The notes below the pieces were generated by a model. The model did no database searches, was not told the origin of the DNA, and worked only from the letters and a program-made list of their open reading frames with translations. Of a DNA stretch of 64,000 bases, positions 45,948 through 55,400 are shown one piece after another (within the stretch, counting starts at the first letter, position 1; each line of letters opens with the position of its first letter). The stretch lies in assembly GCF_012641465.1 (NCBI RefSeq), contig NZ_JABAIK010000009.1:124001-188000 (forward strand). The letters run 5' to 3'. The stretch comes from Vibrio agarilyticus. GTDB lineage: Bacteria; Pseudomonadota; Gammaproteobacteria; Enterobacterales; Vibrionaceae. Made by a program: the position numbers and the translations under genes.

Positions 45948-47120
45948 TTATGCTGCATATTGGCCTCCCGCACACTCAATCCAGTGTGACAATTGTTGTG
46001 CTTGAATATCGGCATTAAATCGATTTTCAACGCGCTGACGTGCCGCTTGCCCCATTGCGATGCGTTGCTCTGGCTTCAAAGCGACAAATGTCGTTAACGC
46101 CTGAGCGAGTTGCTCAACATCACGCTCAGGAACCAAAAAGCCACTCTCGGCCGTCACAATCTCTTTGCAGCCCATAATGGTGGTCGTCACGACAGGTATT
46201 CCGACTGCCATGGCTTCTTTGAGTACCAGAGGCCCAGTGTCGACACACCCTGTTTGAGAAAAACAAAATGGCGCCACCAAGCCATCGTAATCCGCCAAAT
46301 GACGTTTGACCCAAGCGTGAGGTTGCGCTCCTAAAAAGCGCACCTGCGAGCTCAAACCCAACGCTATTACCATTGATTTCAACTCATTTTCCATCTCGCC
46401 AGTGCCAACGATATCCAATTCAATTTTGTCTCGTTGCGCCATTGTCGCTAACGCTTGAAAAAGATAATGGACCCCTTTTTGTTCCACTAAACGACCTAGA
46501 AACACCAAGCGCAACGACGAGTCACGTGGCGCTGATTTTGCTGAAACTAGCGATCGAAACTCATCCACCTTAACGCCACAATGTAACAATTTGATGTCTT
46601 TCTTCGCTAAGTGCTGAAAATCCTTCTGCATCTCTTGACATACGGTGACAACAAAATCACACGCGTTAATTTTTTCTTTAATATCAAACGCGGTTTCATA
46701 CACATCATGACCATGGGCAACGAAAGAAACGGTAATTCCAAGCAGTTTCGCCGCCACAATGGCATGTGCTGCTGTGTGCTGGCAAAAATGAGCATGCAGG
46801 TGATGAATATCGCGCTCAGCACAATGAAGTGCCAATTTTAAGCCATATTTGAACAATGAACGCCGCGGGAGCGATTTTTGGCTGTGAATAAAACGCAACG
46901 CTCTTTTAAGCCCTTTCGGGGAGATATGCTGAAACATTTCCATGCGGTTCGAACGGGTTAAGTCGACCATTTCGTGATTTAACGGTTCATGCCAAGGATG
47001 AAGTTCAAACGCCATTACAGTAACGTGATGACCGCAATTCTGAATCGCCTCAACCTCAGTGCGAATAAAGGTCTCGCTCAACACTGGATATGACGGAGCA
47101 ACAAACGCAACGTTTTTCAT
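45948..47120 (-). CDS. Family 4 glycosyltransferase
   Basis: A 390-residue GT-B fold glycosyltransferase of family GT4. N-terminal domain: VAFVAPSYPVLSETFIRTEVEAIQ is typical of colanic acid and exopolysaccharide GT4 enzymes, with LHAHFCQHTA and VAHGHDV. C-terminal domain: RLVFLGRLVEQKGVHYLFQAL, IVGTGEMENEL, the sugar-nucleotide site VLKEAMAVGIPVVTTTIMG and GFLVPERDVEQL (E-x7-E). It diverges from the GT2 and flippase genes across 374 bp and belongs to the same surface-polysaccharide group. The acceptor sugar is unknown. Confidence 0.93.
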   Translation of the reverse strand: MKNVAFVAPSYPVLSETFIRTEVEAIQNCGHHVTVMAFELHPWHEPLNHEMVDLTRSNRMEMFQHISPKGLKRALRFIHSQKSLPRRSLFKYGLKLALHCAERDIHHLHAHFCQHTAAHAIVAAKLLGITVSFVAHGHDVYETAFDIKEKINACDFVVTVCQEMQKDFQHLAKKDIKLLHCGVKVDEFRSLVSAKSAPRDSSLRLVFLGRLVEQKGVHYLFQALATMAQRDKIELDIVGTGEMENELKSMVIALGLSSQVRFLGAQPHAWVKRHLADYDGLVAPFCFSQTGCVDTGPLVLKEAMAVGIPVVTTTIMGCKEIVTAESGFLVPERDVEQLAQALTTFVALKPEQRIAMGQAARQRVENRFNADIQAQQLSHWIECAGGQYAA

Positions 47121-47494
47121 CGGATTCTCCTTTTAGCACTCAATTAAATGCAACTGATTTCATTTAAAGTGAGTAAAGCAATTCCAATACCAAGTTTGTC
47201 ACTTGAAAATATTCAATAGGTTAGTGAGTGATACACCTCTCTTCGCATTTATCTCGAGAGCACATTGTCAGTTTGAAATGCAATTTGCACAATTTCTTCA
47301 GATTTTCGCAATACCCAGTAGACCATTCGATAGAAAACGACTTACGCATGATATAACCAATTGTTTTATATCAAATTAAATTAATTGGCATGCAATCTGC
47401 TCTTAGTGAATTGTGGCTGCTTTTGTACCTAAGCAACTTAAAGCTGTAGCGACGCAGCAACATAAAGTGGAACGGATATCTAATAGGAGACAAC
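47121..47494. other. Divergent gap between the glycosyltransferase genes
   Basis: 374 bp, AT-rich, gene-free. Its right part (47428-47480) holds GTACCTAAGCAACTTAAAG and CATAAAGTGGAACGGATAT, the ends of a degenerate ERIC element with no core. The ribosome site TAGGAGACAAC precedes the GT2 ATG at 47495. Confidence 0.5.
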
Positions 47495-48415
47495 ATGGCC
47501 AAAGTTTCAGTCATCATACCCACCCATAACTGCATCGACTATTTACCCAAATCGGTGATGAGTGTTCTTAACCAAAGCCATCGAGATCTTGAGCTGATTA
47601 TTGTCAACGACAACAGCTGTGACGGGAGCGAAAATTATTTGCAGTCACTGCATGATCCACGAGTACGTGTCATGACGACCCATGTAGCCAGCGCGGCAAA
47701 AGCAAGAAACTTAGGATTAAGTCAAGCTCGTGGTGATTATGTGGCCTTTTTAGACGCAGATGATGCTTGGTATCCACTGAAACTGTCGAAACAGTTGGCG
47801 CTGCATCGCCGTTTTGCCAACGCCGCGCTCAGTTTTACCAACTACGACCATGTGGATGAAAGCGATGCGATGATCATTGATAGCTTCGCCTATTGGGGAC
47901 AGTTTTTACACGGCGAAGACGCACTTATTCAAAGTGACAGCGCGCTTTCACTGTTGATAACAACCAATATGATAGGAACCTCAACAGTGATGATCAATCG
48001 CAAAGTTCTCAAGCAAACACTCGCGTTTGATGACACTATTGATTATGGCGAAGACTGGGATTTGTGGCTCAAGATCGCAGAAAATCACCCCATTGCGGTG
48101 TTGAATCAGTGCCAAACTCGCTACTTGATGCGTCAAGACTCACTGACTCAAAGCGATCACCGTCGCCTCACTAACTTGCAATCCATCGAATCGATTTTTG
48201 CTCGATATAGTAAATCAAACCCAACCATTACTCGACGCGCTTTAACGCAAGGCAGAGCAAGAATTCTTGAGGGATACGCCGACTATTATCGACAATCTCG
48301 CCATTTTGGCAAAGCACTATGGCATGGACTTCATGCGCTAGGCTTGGATGTTCAACCTCGTCGTATACGAAGTGTCATTGGCGATTGCCGCCGCGCATTA
48401 AAATTAGCGAGGTAG
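47495..48415 (+). CDS. Family 2 glycosyltransferase
   Basis: A 306-residue GT-A fold glycosyltransferase. Its start KVSVIIPTHNCIDYLPKSVMSVLNQ is the classic GT2 opening, followed by LELIIVNDNSCDGS, ARNLGLSQARGDYVAFLDADDAWYP (D-x-D metal site in DADD) and LAFDDTIDYGEDWDLWLKI (E-D-W-D). It is the first gene of a two-gene transcript with the flippase 6 bp on. The product is likely to add a sugar to a lipid-linked surface polysaccharide. Confidence 0.94.
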   Translation: MAKVSVIIPTHNCIDYLPKSVMSVLNQSHRDLELIIVNDNSCDGSENYLQSLHDPRVRVMTTHVASAAKARNLGLSQARGDYVAFLDADDAWYPLKLSKQLALHRRFANAALSFTNYDHVDESDAMIIDSFAYWGQFLHGEDALIQSDSALSLLITTNMIGTSTVMINRKVLKQTLAFDDTIDYGEDWDLWLKIAENHPIAVLNQCQTRYLMRQDSLTQSDHRRLTNLQSIESIFARYSKSNPTITRRALTQGRARILEGYADYYRQSRHFGKALWHGLHALGLDVQPRRIRSVIGDCRRALKLAR

Positions 48416-48421
48416 GTAAAC

Positions 48422-49867
48422 ATGGCAGGCTTGAAACAAGCGTTCTATTATGCGACTGGCATTGTGATGATGAAGGGCATCTCGCTGATTATGCTGCCCT
48501 ACCTGACCCATAAGCTCACGCTCGCCGATTATGGCATACTCGAATCACTGATCCTTATTGCTGATATCGGCACGATAGTGTTTAGCTTTGGTATCGTCGA
48601 GGCCATGTATCGCTACGTCGGCGGTGCCGAGGGAAAACAAAGACAGCGGTTAATTTCTAATTGTTTTACGCTCAGTGTCATCGTCAGTGTCATCGGCGGC
48701 ACGCTACTGCTTGTTACAGCCCCTCTATTGAGCGCATTATTAAGCGCTAATTTTACCACTTGGCAGTTGGTGCTCGTCCTAATTCCAACACTCCTTGATG
48801 GCGTCATAAGCATCCCGCTAACACTATTGCGCATGAATCAAATGGCAAAGCGCTTTTGCTTGCTCAACGTTACCAAAGCACTGGTACATGCGTTCATCAC
48901 ATTCGCTCTCATTGAGTTGGGTTTTGGCATCAACGGTGTATTGATCGCAAGCGCAATAACCAGTGTTGGCTTAACGCTCGCTCTACTTCGATTTCAATAC
49001 CAGCAAATGGGGCGTTTTGGCGAACTGCTATTTTCTCGGCAACTACTTAGCTTTGGTCTTCCAGTCTTAATTGGTGGAGTATCATTATATGCAGTGCAAG
49101 GGCTCGACAAATGGTTCGTCACTCATTACTTAGGCGTTGAGACTCTCGCTCAATACGCCGTTGCGACAAAATTTAGCCTGATCCTGGCGCTCCTCATCCA
49201 ACCTTATGCACTATGGTGGTTTCCAACTCGCATTCAAATGTTGCAACAGAGCGATGGACCGACAAAGTGTGCACAACAGGCGATTATTGGCGTTAACTTC
49301 GGGATCATGGCCGCAAGCTTAATGGCGCTGAGCATTCCAACCCTAGTTAACTTGCTCTTACCTGAGCAGTACCAAAACGTGAGCATTATCGCTCTTGCGC
49401 TACTTGCAATTACCGTGGTTAAAAATGCCGGTGATTACATGAACCTTGGCTGTTTTAGTGGACAATCGACCCAAGCGCAAATGTGGGTTCAATGTGGCTG
49501 TGCTATTGCTGCAGTGCTCGGTTATGTGGTGATGACTCCCCACTACGGCCTTAACGGGATCTTAAGTATCCTTGGAGGCGCTTATGCGTTACGGCTGACT
49601 CTTCTTTATGTCATTAGCCAAAGTAAAGTGAAGCTTCCATATCAACACCGCCACTGGTTCACTTGCCTTTTATTATCGGTTGCCATGCTTGGTTTTAATT
49701 TCCTATTGTCGCAGCTACTTCATTTAGAATTGGCTTCCGTAGCAGAGATAGCCATTATTACTCTATCAAGCGTTACCCTTGTCAGCCTTTACTTTTTGCT
49801 CGGTTTCATTCCCGTGCCACCGCGCATTTTAAGCGCGATTCAATCTCGTCGCGCCTTATGGCATTAA
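48422..49867 (+). CDS. Polysaccharide flippase, Wzx/MOP family
   Basis: A 481-residue protein with about 12 hydrophobic segments of the MOP/Wzx flippase type that moves lipid-linked saccharides across the inner membrane. MAGLKQAFYYATGIVMMKGISLIMLP is the conserved start, then LTLADYGILESLILIADI, YRYVGGAEGKQRQRL, and the conserved KWFVTHYLGVETLAQYAVATKF. It directly follows the GT2 gene with the ribosome site GAGGTAGG across the stop. No polymerase (wzy) or further transferases follow, so the pathway would have to be completed elsewhere. Confidence 0.92.
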   Translation: MAGLKQAFYYATGIVMMKGISLIMLPYLTHKLTLADYGILESLILIADIGTIVFSFGIVEAMYRYVGGAEGKQRQRLISNCFTLSVIVSVIGGTLLLVTAPLLSALLSANFTTWQLVLVLIPTLLDGVISIPLTLLRMNQMAKRFCLLNVTKALVHAFITFALIELGFGINGVLIASAITSVGLTLALLRFQYQQMGRFGELLFSRQLLSFGLPVLIGGVSLYAVQGLDKWFVTHYLGVETLAQYAVATKFSLILALLIQPYALWWFPTRIQMLQQSDGPTKCAQQAIIGVNFGIMAASLMALSIPTLVNLLLPEQYQNVSIIALALLAITVVKNAGDYMNLGCFSGQSTQAQMWVQCGCAIAAVLGYVVMTPHYGLNGILSILGGAYALRLTLLYVISQSKVKLPYQHRHWFTCLLLSVAMLGFNFLLSQLLHLELASVAEIAIITLSSVTLVSLYFLLGFIPVPPRILSAIQSRRALWH

Positions 49868-49989
49868 AGTGAAATGAACTGTGACCGCTCAGCGCATATT
49901 TTTCAGTGCCTACTGTTTCATCCATCAACGAACTGATACACTTTCAAGGTAAAGAAAACATCAGCTTGGGCAGGTTATAGGAGCATTGG

Positions 49990-50979
49990 GTGTCAACAAT
50001 CAAGGATGTCTGTCAGCTGGCTGGCGTATCAAAATCGACCGTCTCGCGCGTGTTAAATGATCACCCTCGCGTGGCCATTGAAACCAAAGAAAAAGTCATG
50101 AGTGCGATTCAAGCACTCAACTACACCCCTAATGCATCTGCGCAAACTCTGGCTTCAAATCGCTCAAAAAGCATCGGTATGGTGGTTTCTACCCTCGCAG
50201 GTCCGTTTTTTTCATCGTTAATGAGCTCAATTGAAGAAACACTGCGTCATGAAAATTACTATTTGATCCCAACCAGCGGTCGCTATCAAAGGCAAGACGA
50301 ACTCGAGGCAGTTGACTTTTTATTGTCAAAACAAGTGGATGGCCTTATTTTGCATGCGGGAATGTTATCCGACGACGATATTCTCTCGATTGTGAAACAG
50401 GTACCGCATACCTTAGTGCTTAACCATTTGGTTCCTGAAATTTCAGAGCATTGCATTTTCTTGGATGAAGAAATGGGCGGCTATATTGCCACGCAGCACC
50501 TTATCGATGCCGGTCATCGTGTGATTGGGTGTATTACAGGACCGATGCATGAAAATGTCAGTCAAGCGCGACTAAAGGGCTACCAACAAGCATTACTCGA
50601 TAACGGGTTAGATTACGATGCCAATTTAATTGTTGAAGGCCAATTCGATTTTCGCAATGTTCGGCAAGCACCGAGCCAACTTCTTGATCGTAACACCAAT
50701 CTCACTGCGGTATTTTGCTTTAATGACCATATCGCACTGGGGCTTTATGAAGAAATTAAGTCGCGCCAACTTGTTGTCGGAAAAGATATTTCAGTCGTCG
50801 GTTATGATAACGATAAGTTTGGCGAGTTTATTTCTCCGCCACTCACCTCGGTTAACTTTCCTACTCGAGAAATGGGCGGCCTTGCGGCAAAGAAAATATT
50901 AGCGCTCATTAATCAACGTGTATTGACGATTGAAAATCGAATGTCACCTCAATTAATCCAACGCCAGTCTGTTACATAA
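49990..50979 (+). CDS. LacI-family transcriptional regulator
   Basis: A 329-residue DNA-binding repressor. The N-terminal helix-turn-helix is STIKDVCQLAGVSKSTVSRVLNDH and the hinge helix is NYTPNASAQTLASNRSKSIGMVVST. The periplasmic-binding-protein-like ligand domain reads LVLNHLVPE, GGYIATQHLIDAGHRVIGCI and VVGYDNDKFGEFISPPLTSV. The GTG at 49990 is the start, following TAGGAG. It is most similar to the GalR/AscG branch that binds sugars or derivatives; the ligand cannot be told. Its nearest target candidates are the lipase gene after it, the polysaccharide genes before it, or genes outside. Confidence 0.94.
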   Translation: MSTIKDVCQLAGVSKSTVSRVLNDHPRVAIETKEKVMSAIQALNYTPNASAQTLASNRSKSIGMVVSTLAGPFFSSLMSSIEETLRHENYYLIPTSGRYQRQDELEAVDFLLSKQVDGLILHAGMLSDDDILSIVKQVPHTLVLNHLVPEISEHCIFLDEEMGGYIATQHLIDAGHRVIGCITGPMHENVSQARLKGYQQALLDNGLDYDANLIVEGQFDFRNVRQAPSQLLDRNTNLTAVFCFNDHIALGLYEEIKSRQLVVGKDISVVGYDNDKFGEFISPPLTSVNFPTREMGGLAAKKILALINQRVLTIENRMSPQLIQRQSVT

Positions 50980-51053
50980 GCCGTCATGTCATTGTCATAA
51001 GCTCGACCTAAGCTTGTGTTAATACACATCAGCACCTTGAATCATCGCGCTCA

Positions 51054-51836
51054 GTGAAACCACTCAAACGCTACCAGTATGAACGTTACGCCGTATTGTG
51101 TAACCTTGCATACGCCAAATCATTCAAACATACTCGGCTCGGATTTGATGCTAATGGTCAACGCATCATTAAAAATCAGCAAGGTAAGGTGATGATCCGT
51201 GTGCTTTGGAGTGAATCGCGATCCGAAGTCATCGTGGTGATCAAAGGCTCACACAGCCTCTTTGATTGGCTACTTAATTTTTTGGCGTGGCCAGCGTCAT
51301 GCCGTCAGCTCAATTTACCGTACCGAATTCACTATGGGTTTTATCGGTTGATGACCCAATTAAGCTATGATTCACCTCCTCCCCAATCTCTCAACGTATT
51401 ACAAGAACTCGAATCGATATTAGTACCGCTTATTCAACGAGGAAAACACATTTCCATAACTGGCCACTCCTCCGGTGGTGCCATTGGCACTGTTTTGGGC
51501 GATTACTTAAGCCGAAAATACCCAAAATGCATCAAGCGCATTGTCACCTTTGGTCAGCCTGCCATTGGTAATTGGCAATTCCACCAGCGTTATTTGCTCA
51601 AGTCACGAACCTACCGCATCTGCTGCGATCTGGATATTGTCACCTTTATGCCCCCCCTGCCACTCGTCTACTGGCACGTTGGTAGCATGCTCTGGCTTTA
51701 CAACGGTCGAATTTATGAAAATACCCCCACTATGGTGCGCCTGGGTCGCTCACTGCTCAGTTGGTTAATACGGCCGTTTTCGTATCACTTAATGAGCAAA
51801 TACATTCGAAACAAAGATTTCTTTGATGAACATTAG
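51054..51836 (+). CDS. Class 3 lipase-like hydrolase
   Basis: A 260-residue alpha/beta hydrolase of the lipase class 3 family. The catalytic serine lies in ISITGHSSGGAIGTVLGDYL (nucleophile elbow GHSSG, near residue 144). A catalytic Asp is likely in DIVTFMPPLP and His near WHVGS. No signal peptide is present, so it may act in the cytosol or be exported otherwise. The start is the GTG at 51054. It is 74 bp after the LacI gene on the same strand and could be co-transcribed. The stop is followed by GGGTCTGTTTATCT and then a full long repeat. Confidence 0.87.
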   Translation: MKPLKRYQYERYAVLCNLAYAKSFKHTRLGFDANGQRIIKNQQGKVMIRVLWSESRSEVIVVIKGSHSLFDWLLNFLAWPASCRQLNLPYRIHYGFYRLMTQLSYDSPPPQSLNVLQELESILVPLIQRGKHISITGHSSGGAIGTVLGDYLSRKYPKCIKRIVTFGQPAIGNWQFHQRYLLKSRTYRICCDLDIVTFMPPLPLVYWHVGSMLWLYNGRIYENTPTMVRLGRSLLSWLIRPFSYHLMSKYIRNKDFFDEH

Positions 51837-51928
51837 GGTCTGTTTATCTCGAAATACAAACTTGCGCCAAAATCAAATAACGACCTAGAAAATGATATCC
51901 GACAAAGAGTAAGGGCTTTCTTGTGATA

Positions 51929-52196
51929 TATACCCAAGTGACTTCAAAATGCAGGATTCAGAGCCGGCTCACTGAGCCGAGAGCAAAGCAAACAACGCAG
52001 CGAAATAGCGAGTCTATTTTCAAGTTGTTTAACGCCGCTATCGGTTCAGTGATCGGTTCCCAAAGGGCGAGCTGTCTTGGCTCATCAGCTTTGTTGACGA
52101 TTTTCGATTGAGAGCCACTCAATCTTCAAACCCTCGCCTCACTGATGAACCAAGTCATTCTCGCTGAACCATGCATCTTGAGGTTACTTGGGTATA
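51929..52196. repeat. Long palindromic-ended repeat, full copy 3 (268 bp)
   Basis: Same ends and order as copies 1 and 2: TATACCCAAGTGACTTCAAA at left and CTTGAGGTTACTTGGGTATA at right. It is the same length as copy 1 and differs at scattered bases. It separates the lipase and kinase genes. Confidence 0.9.
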
Positions 52197-52434
52197 CCAC
52201 ATGGCAATCTGAAAAAATAATTTATGTTTCAGTATAGTGCGATCATATCGACAAATATGAACGCCTATCTGTCACATTATCAGCAATTACGTGTCTCAAG
52301 ATACAACAAGCGATATAACCAGAGTTATTACTCACCTAATTGATACTAATTCCTGTTTTCATCAAGACGCGAAACTGATTTACGCATCCGTCATCATTGC
52401 ATGGCTACTCAAATTCAATCAAGGAAATGACATT

Positions 52435-55400
52435 TTGCGCATGGACAATAACGAACAAGCAATTCCGGGCAATGAAGATCATCCTCTTTATCGTGAGATG
52501 CTCGAGTTCATCGCTCATAATCCAAAGCAAGTTCTGGCACTTCTTGAAAAATCGTTTGATGGGCTATGGTATTGGGATGTTGAAGATGGGGATCAGGCCT
52601 GGATGAGTCCTCGATTTTGGCAAAACTTAGGCTTTGATCCCGACGAAAAATCTCACCAAACATCAGAGTGGCAACGCTTGGTTCATCAAGACGATCTGCA
52701 ACTGGCGAAAAGGAACATAGATGCCCACTTAAGCGCCCCCAACGACCCAAATTGTGCTTACGATCAAATTGTGCGCTACACAGGAAAATCGGGAACGGAA
52801 CACATTATTCGCTGTAGCGGCCATGCGTTATTTAACCCAGACGGTTTCCCCACTCGGGTAATGGGCTTTCACAACGACATCACCCAACCCATAGATCAAA
52901 AACTGTCACAGCCTTCAGCTCAAGAAATGTGCCGCCTTCGCGGTATTGCTAACTTCATGCCCCATCTTAATTGGACTGCAACCTCAACAGGTCTCAGTAA
53001 TTTTATGAGCGCGAACTGGACCGAGTTTTGTGGCATTGAAACAGAACAGTTACTTGGCTCTGCGTGGCAATTTCTGATCCACCCACAAGATAGAGTTTGG
53101 GTTCTTGACCTTTGGCGCCACAGCATACGTTCAGGTGACGACTTTCTTGCCACTTTTCGCTTAAAAGACGCGGATCAGCGCTACCATATGTTTGATGTTC
53201 GAGCCAAAGCGCTAAAAGACCGCGATGACAATATTGTGCAATGGTTTGGCTCTTGCACTAATGTCCAAGCTATCGTTGATCTTGAGCAGCAACAGACCCA
53301 TGAACAAAATTGTTTGCGCAGTGAATTGCTGGCAAGTCAGAAAGAAAATGCTGCTCTGTTAGAGCGATTAAAGCTCGCCACTGAAGCCGCTGGCATTGGC
53401 ATTTGGGAATATGACCCTAAGACGCAACATGTTATCAGTGACGATCTTCTGCGCCAATTATGGGGCGTCGAGCCTACCGAAGATGCGAGTCAATTAGACG
53501 CGTGGGTTCCTTACATTCATCCCGATGATTTGATACGAATGCAAACGCTACTGCGCGATACTGCAAATGGCCTTGATGTTTTTGATACCGAATTTCGCAT
53601 TATCAACCGTGCTCAAAAAGTCATTTGGATCAAAAGCAAAGCAACCATAATTAAAGCCGAAGATGGCTCAACCGACCGCGTTGTCGGTTGTAACTGGGAT
53701 ATCACCGAAGCCAAAAATCTCAATACGTCACTACAACAAGCCATTTTGCATCTGAATCAGGCGCAAAAAATCGGCAATATTGGCGTTTTTACTCATGATT
53801 GCCAAGCGGGCCATATTCATTGGTCTGAACAAATGTACGACTTGTTCGAAGAAGAACTCAATACATCGATGGGGTTTCAGGACATACTGAAGCGTATTCC
53901 GAAAGCTGAACGCACCATGATTGACCGCCATTATCAGCTCGCTTTGGCAAATAACTCAGCATTTGATTTCACCTTGCCGTTAGAATTTGATGGCGGACGC
54001 ACCAAATACATTCGTATGCTTGCGCAATCCAGCGCGAAATATTCTGAGTCATACGGACTAATGTATGGCGTGGTTTATGATGTTACGAACAACAAACTAC
54101 GCGAAGAGACTCTGATTTCGGCCAAAGACGAAGCTGAAGCTGCCAATCAGGCGAAGTCGGCATTTCTGGCCAATATGAGCCATGAAATTCGCACCCCAAT
54201 GAATGGGGTGATTGGAATGCTCAATTTATTGAGTCACAGTGACATGAGCAGCGAGCAAAAATTATGCGTCGATAAAGCCAAATACTCGTCTGAACGCTTA
54301 CTGGACATTCTTAACGATATTTTGGATCTTTCTCGAATTGAGTCAGGTAATTTTTCGCTCAACTATGCGTCTATTCAGTTAGAGTCTCTGATTCAAGATA
54401 ATCTGGATATGTTCGTTGCCAATGCTGAAAAAAAACAGATCCAATTTGACGTATCAGTGCATCCCAATACAGCCAGCCATTTTACCAGTGATCCACTGCG
54501 ACTTGGGCAGATCATTACTAACATCGTCGGAAATGCACTTAAGTTCACCTCACAAGGGGGGCATGTCCAGGTTCGTTTTGCGAGTGAATTAGGCGCTGAA
54601 AACCGGCATATGCTTGTCATTGAAATTGAAGACAACGGCATTGGCATGACAGAAGAGCAGCAGCGCCGAATTTTCAATGCATTTGTTCAAGGCGACGAGA
54701 GCATCACCCGCCGATACGGTGGCACAGGTCTGGGCTTATCTATCTGTCATCGCCTGATCACACTGATGAAAGGAGAAATGTCGGTTAGCAGCGTGCTAAA
54801 CTATGGGTCTATTTTCAAGATCCGCTTGCCCATTACTCCCATAGAGAACCAGTATGATCACTCCGCGATAATCGACCAAGGGATTGAACTTATCTTCTAT
54901 GGCAATCAGCCGACTGCCTACCATCAGCTTGTCGGGTTTGCCGAGTCATTAGAACTGCCCATAATACACGCGCAGAGCGTTGAAGCCCTTAACAAAGCGG
55001 CTGGGCGAGCGCGAAAAGCTGTGATACTCGTGGATATGGCAAACACAGAAACCCTGCCCCATTCACTGTTTAACGATTACCATACCATTTATCTGCTTCG
55101 CTCACCCGCTCGTGCCGATCAACTAATGCAACTGCATCATGCTCGAAGTGAGATCATTTGGCATCCCGTATCACAAAAGAAATTAGAGACTGCGTTAATC
55201 CAACTTTGCGATGCTGCATTAGCGCCGACCGTCACTCTGAGTGTCACTTCCGAGCAGTTGGAGGGGCTGAACATTCTCTCCGTAGACGACTTATCGATGA
55301 ACAATGACATCATCGCCGGCCTACTCAGTCGTTATGGTGCACAAGTTACCAAAGCAGAATCAGGATTTGACGCACTACAATGGATTAATCAAAGCAAATT

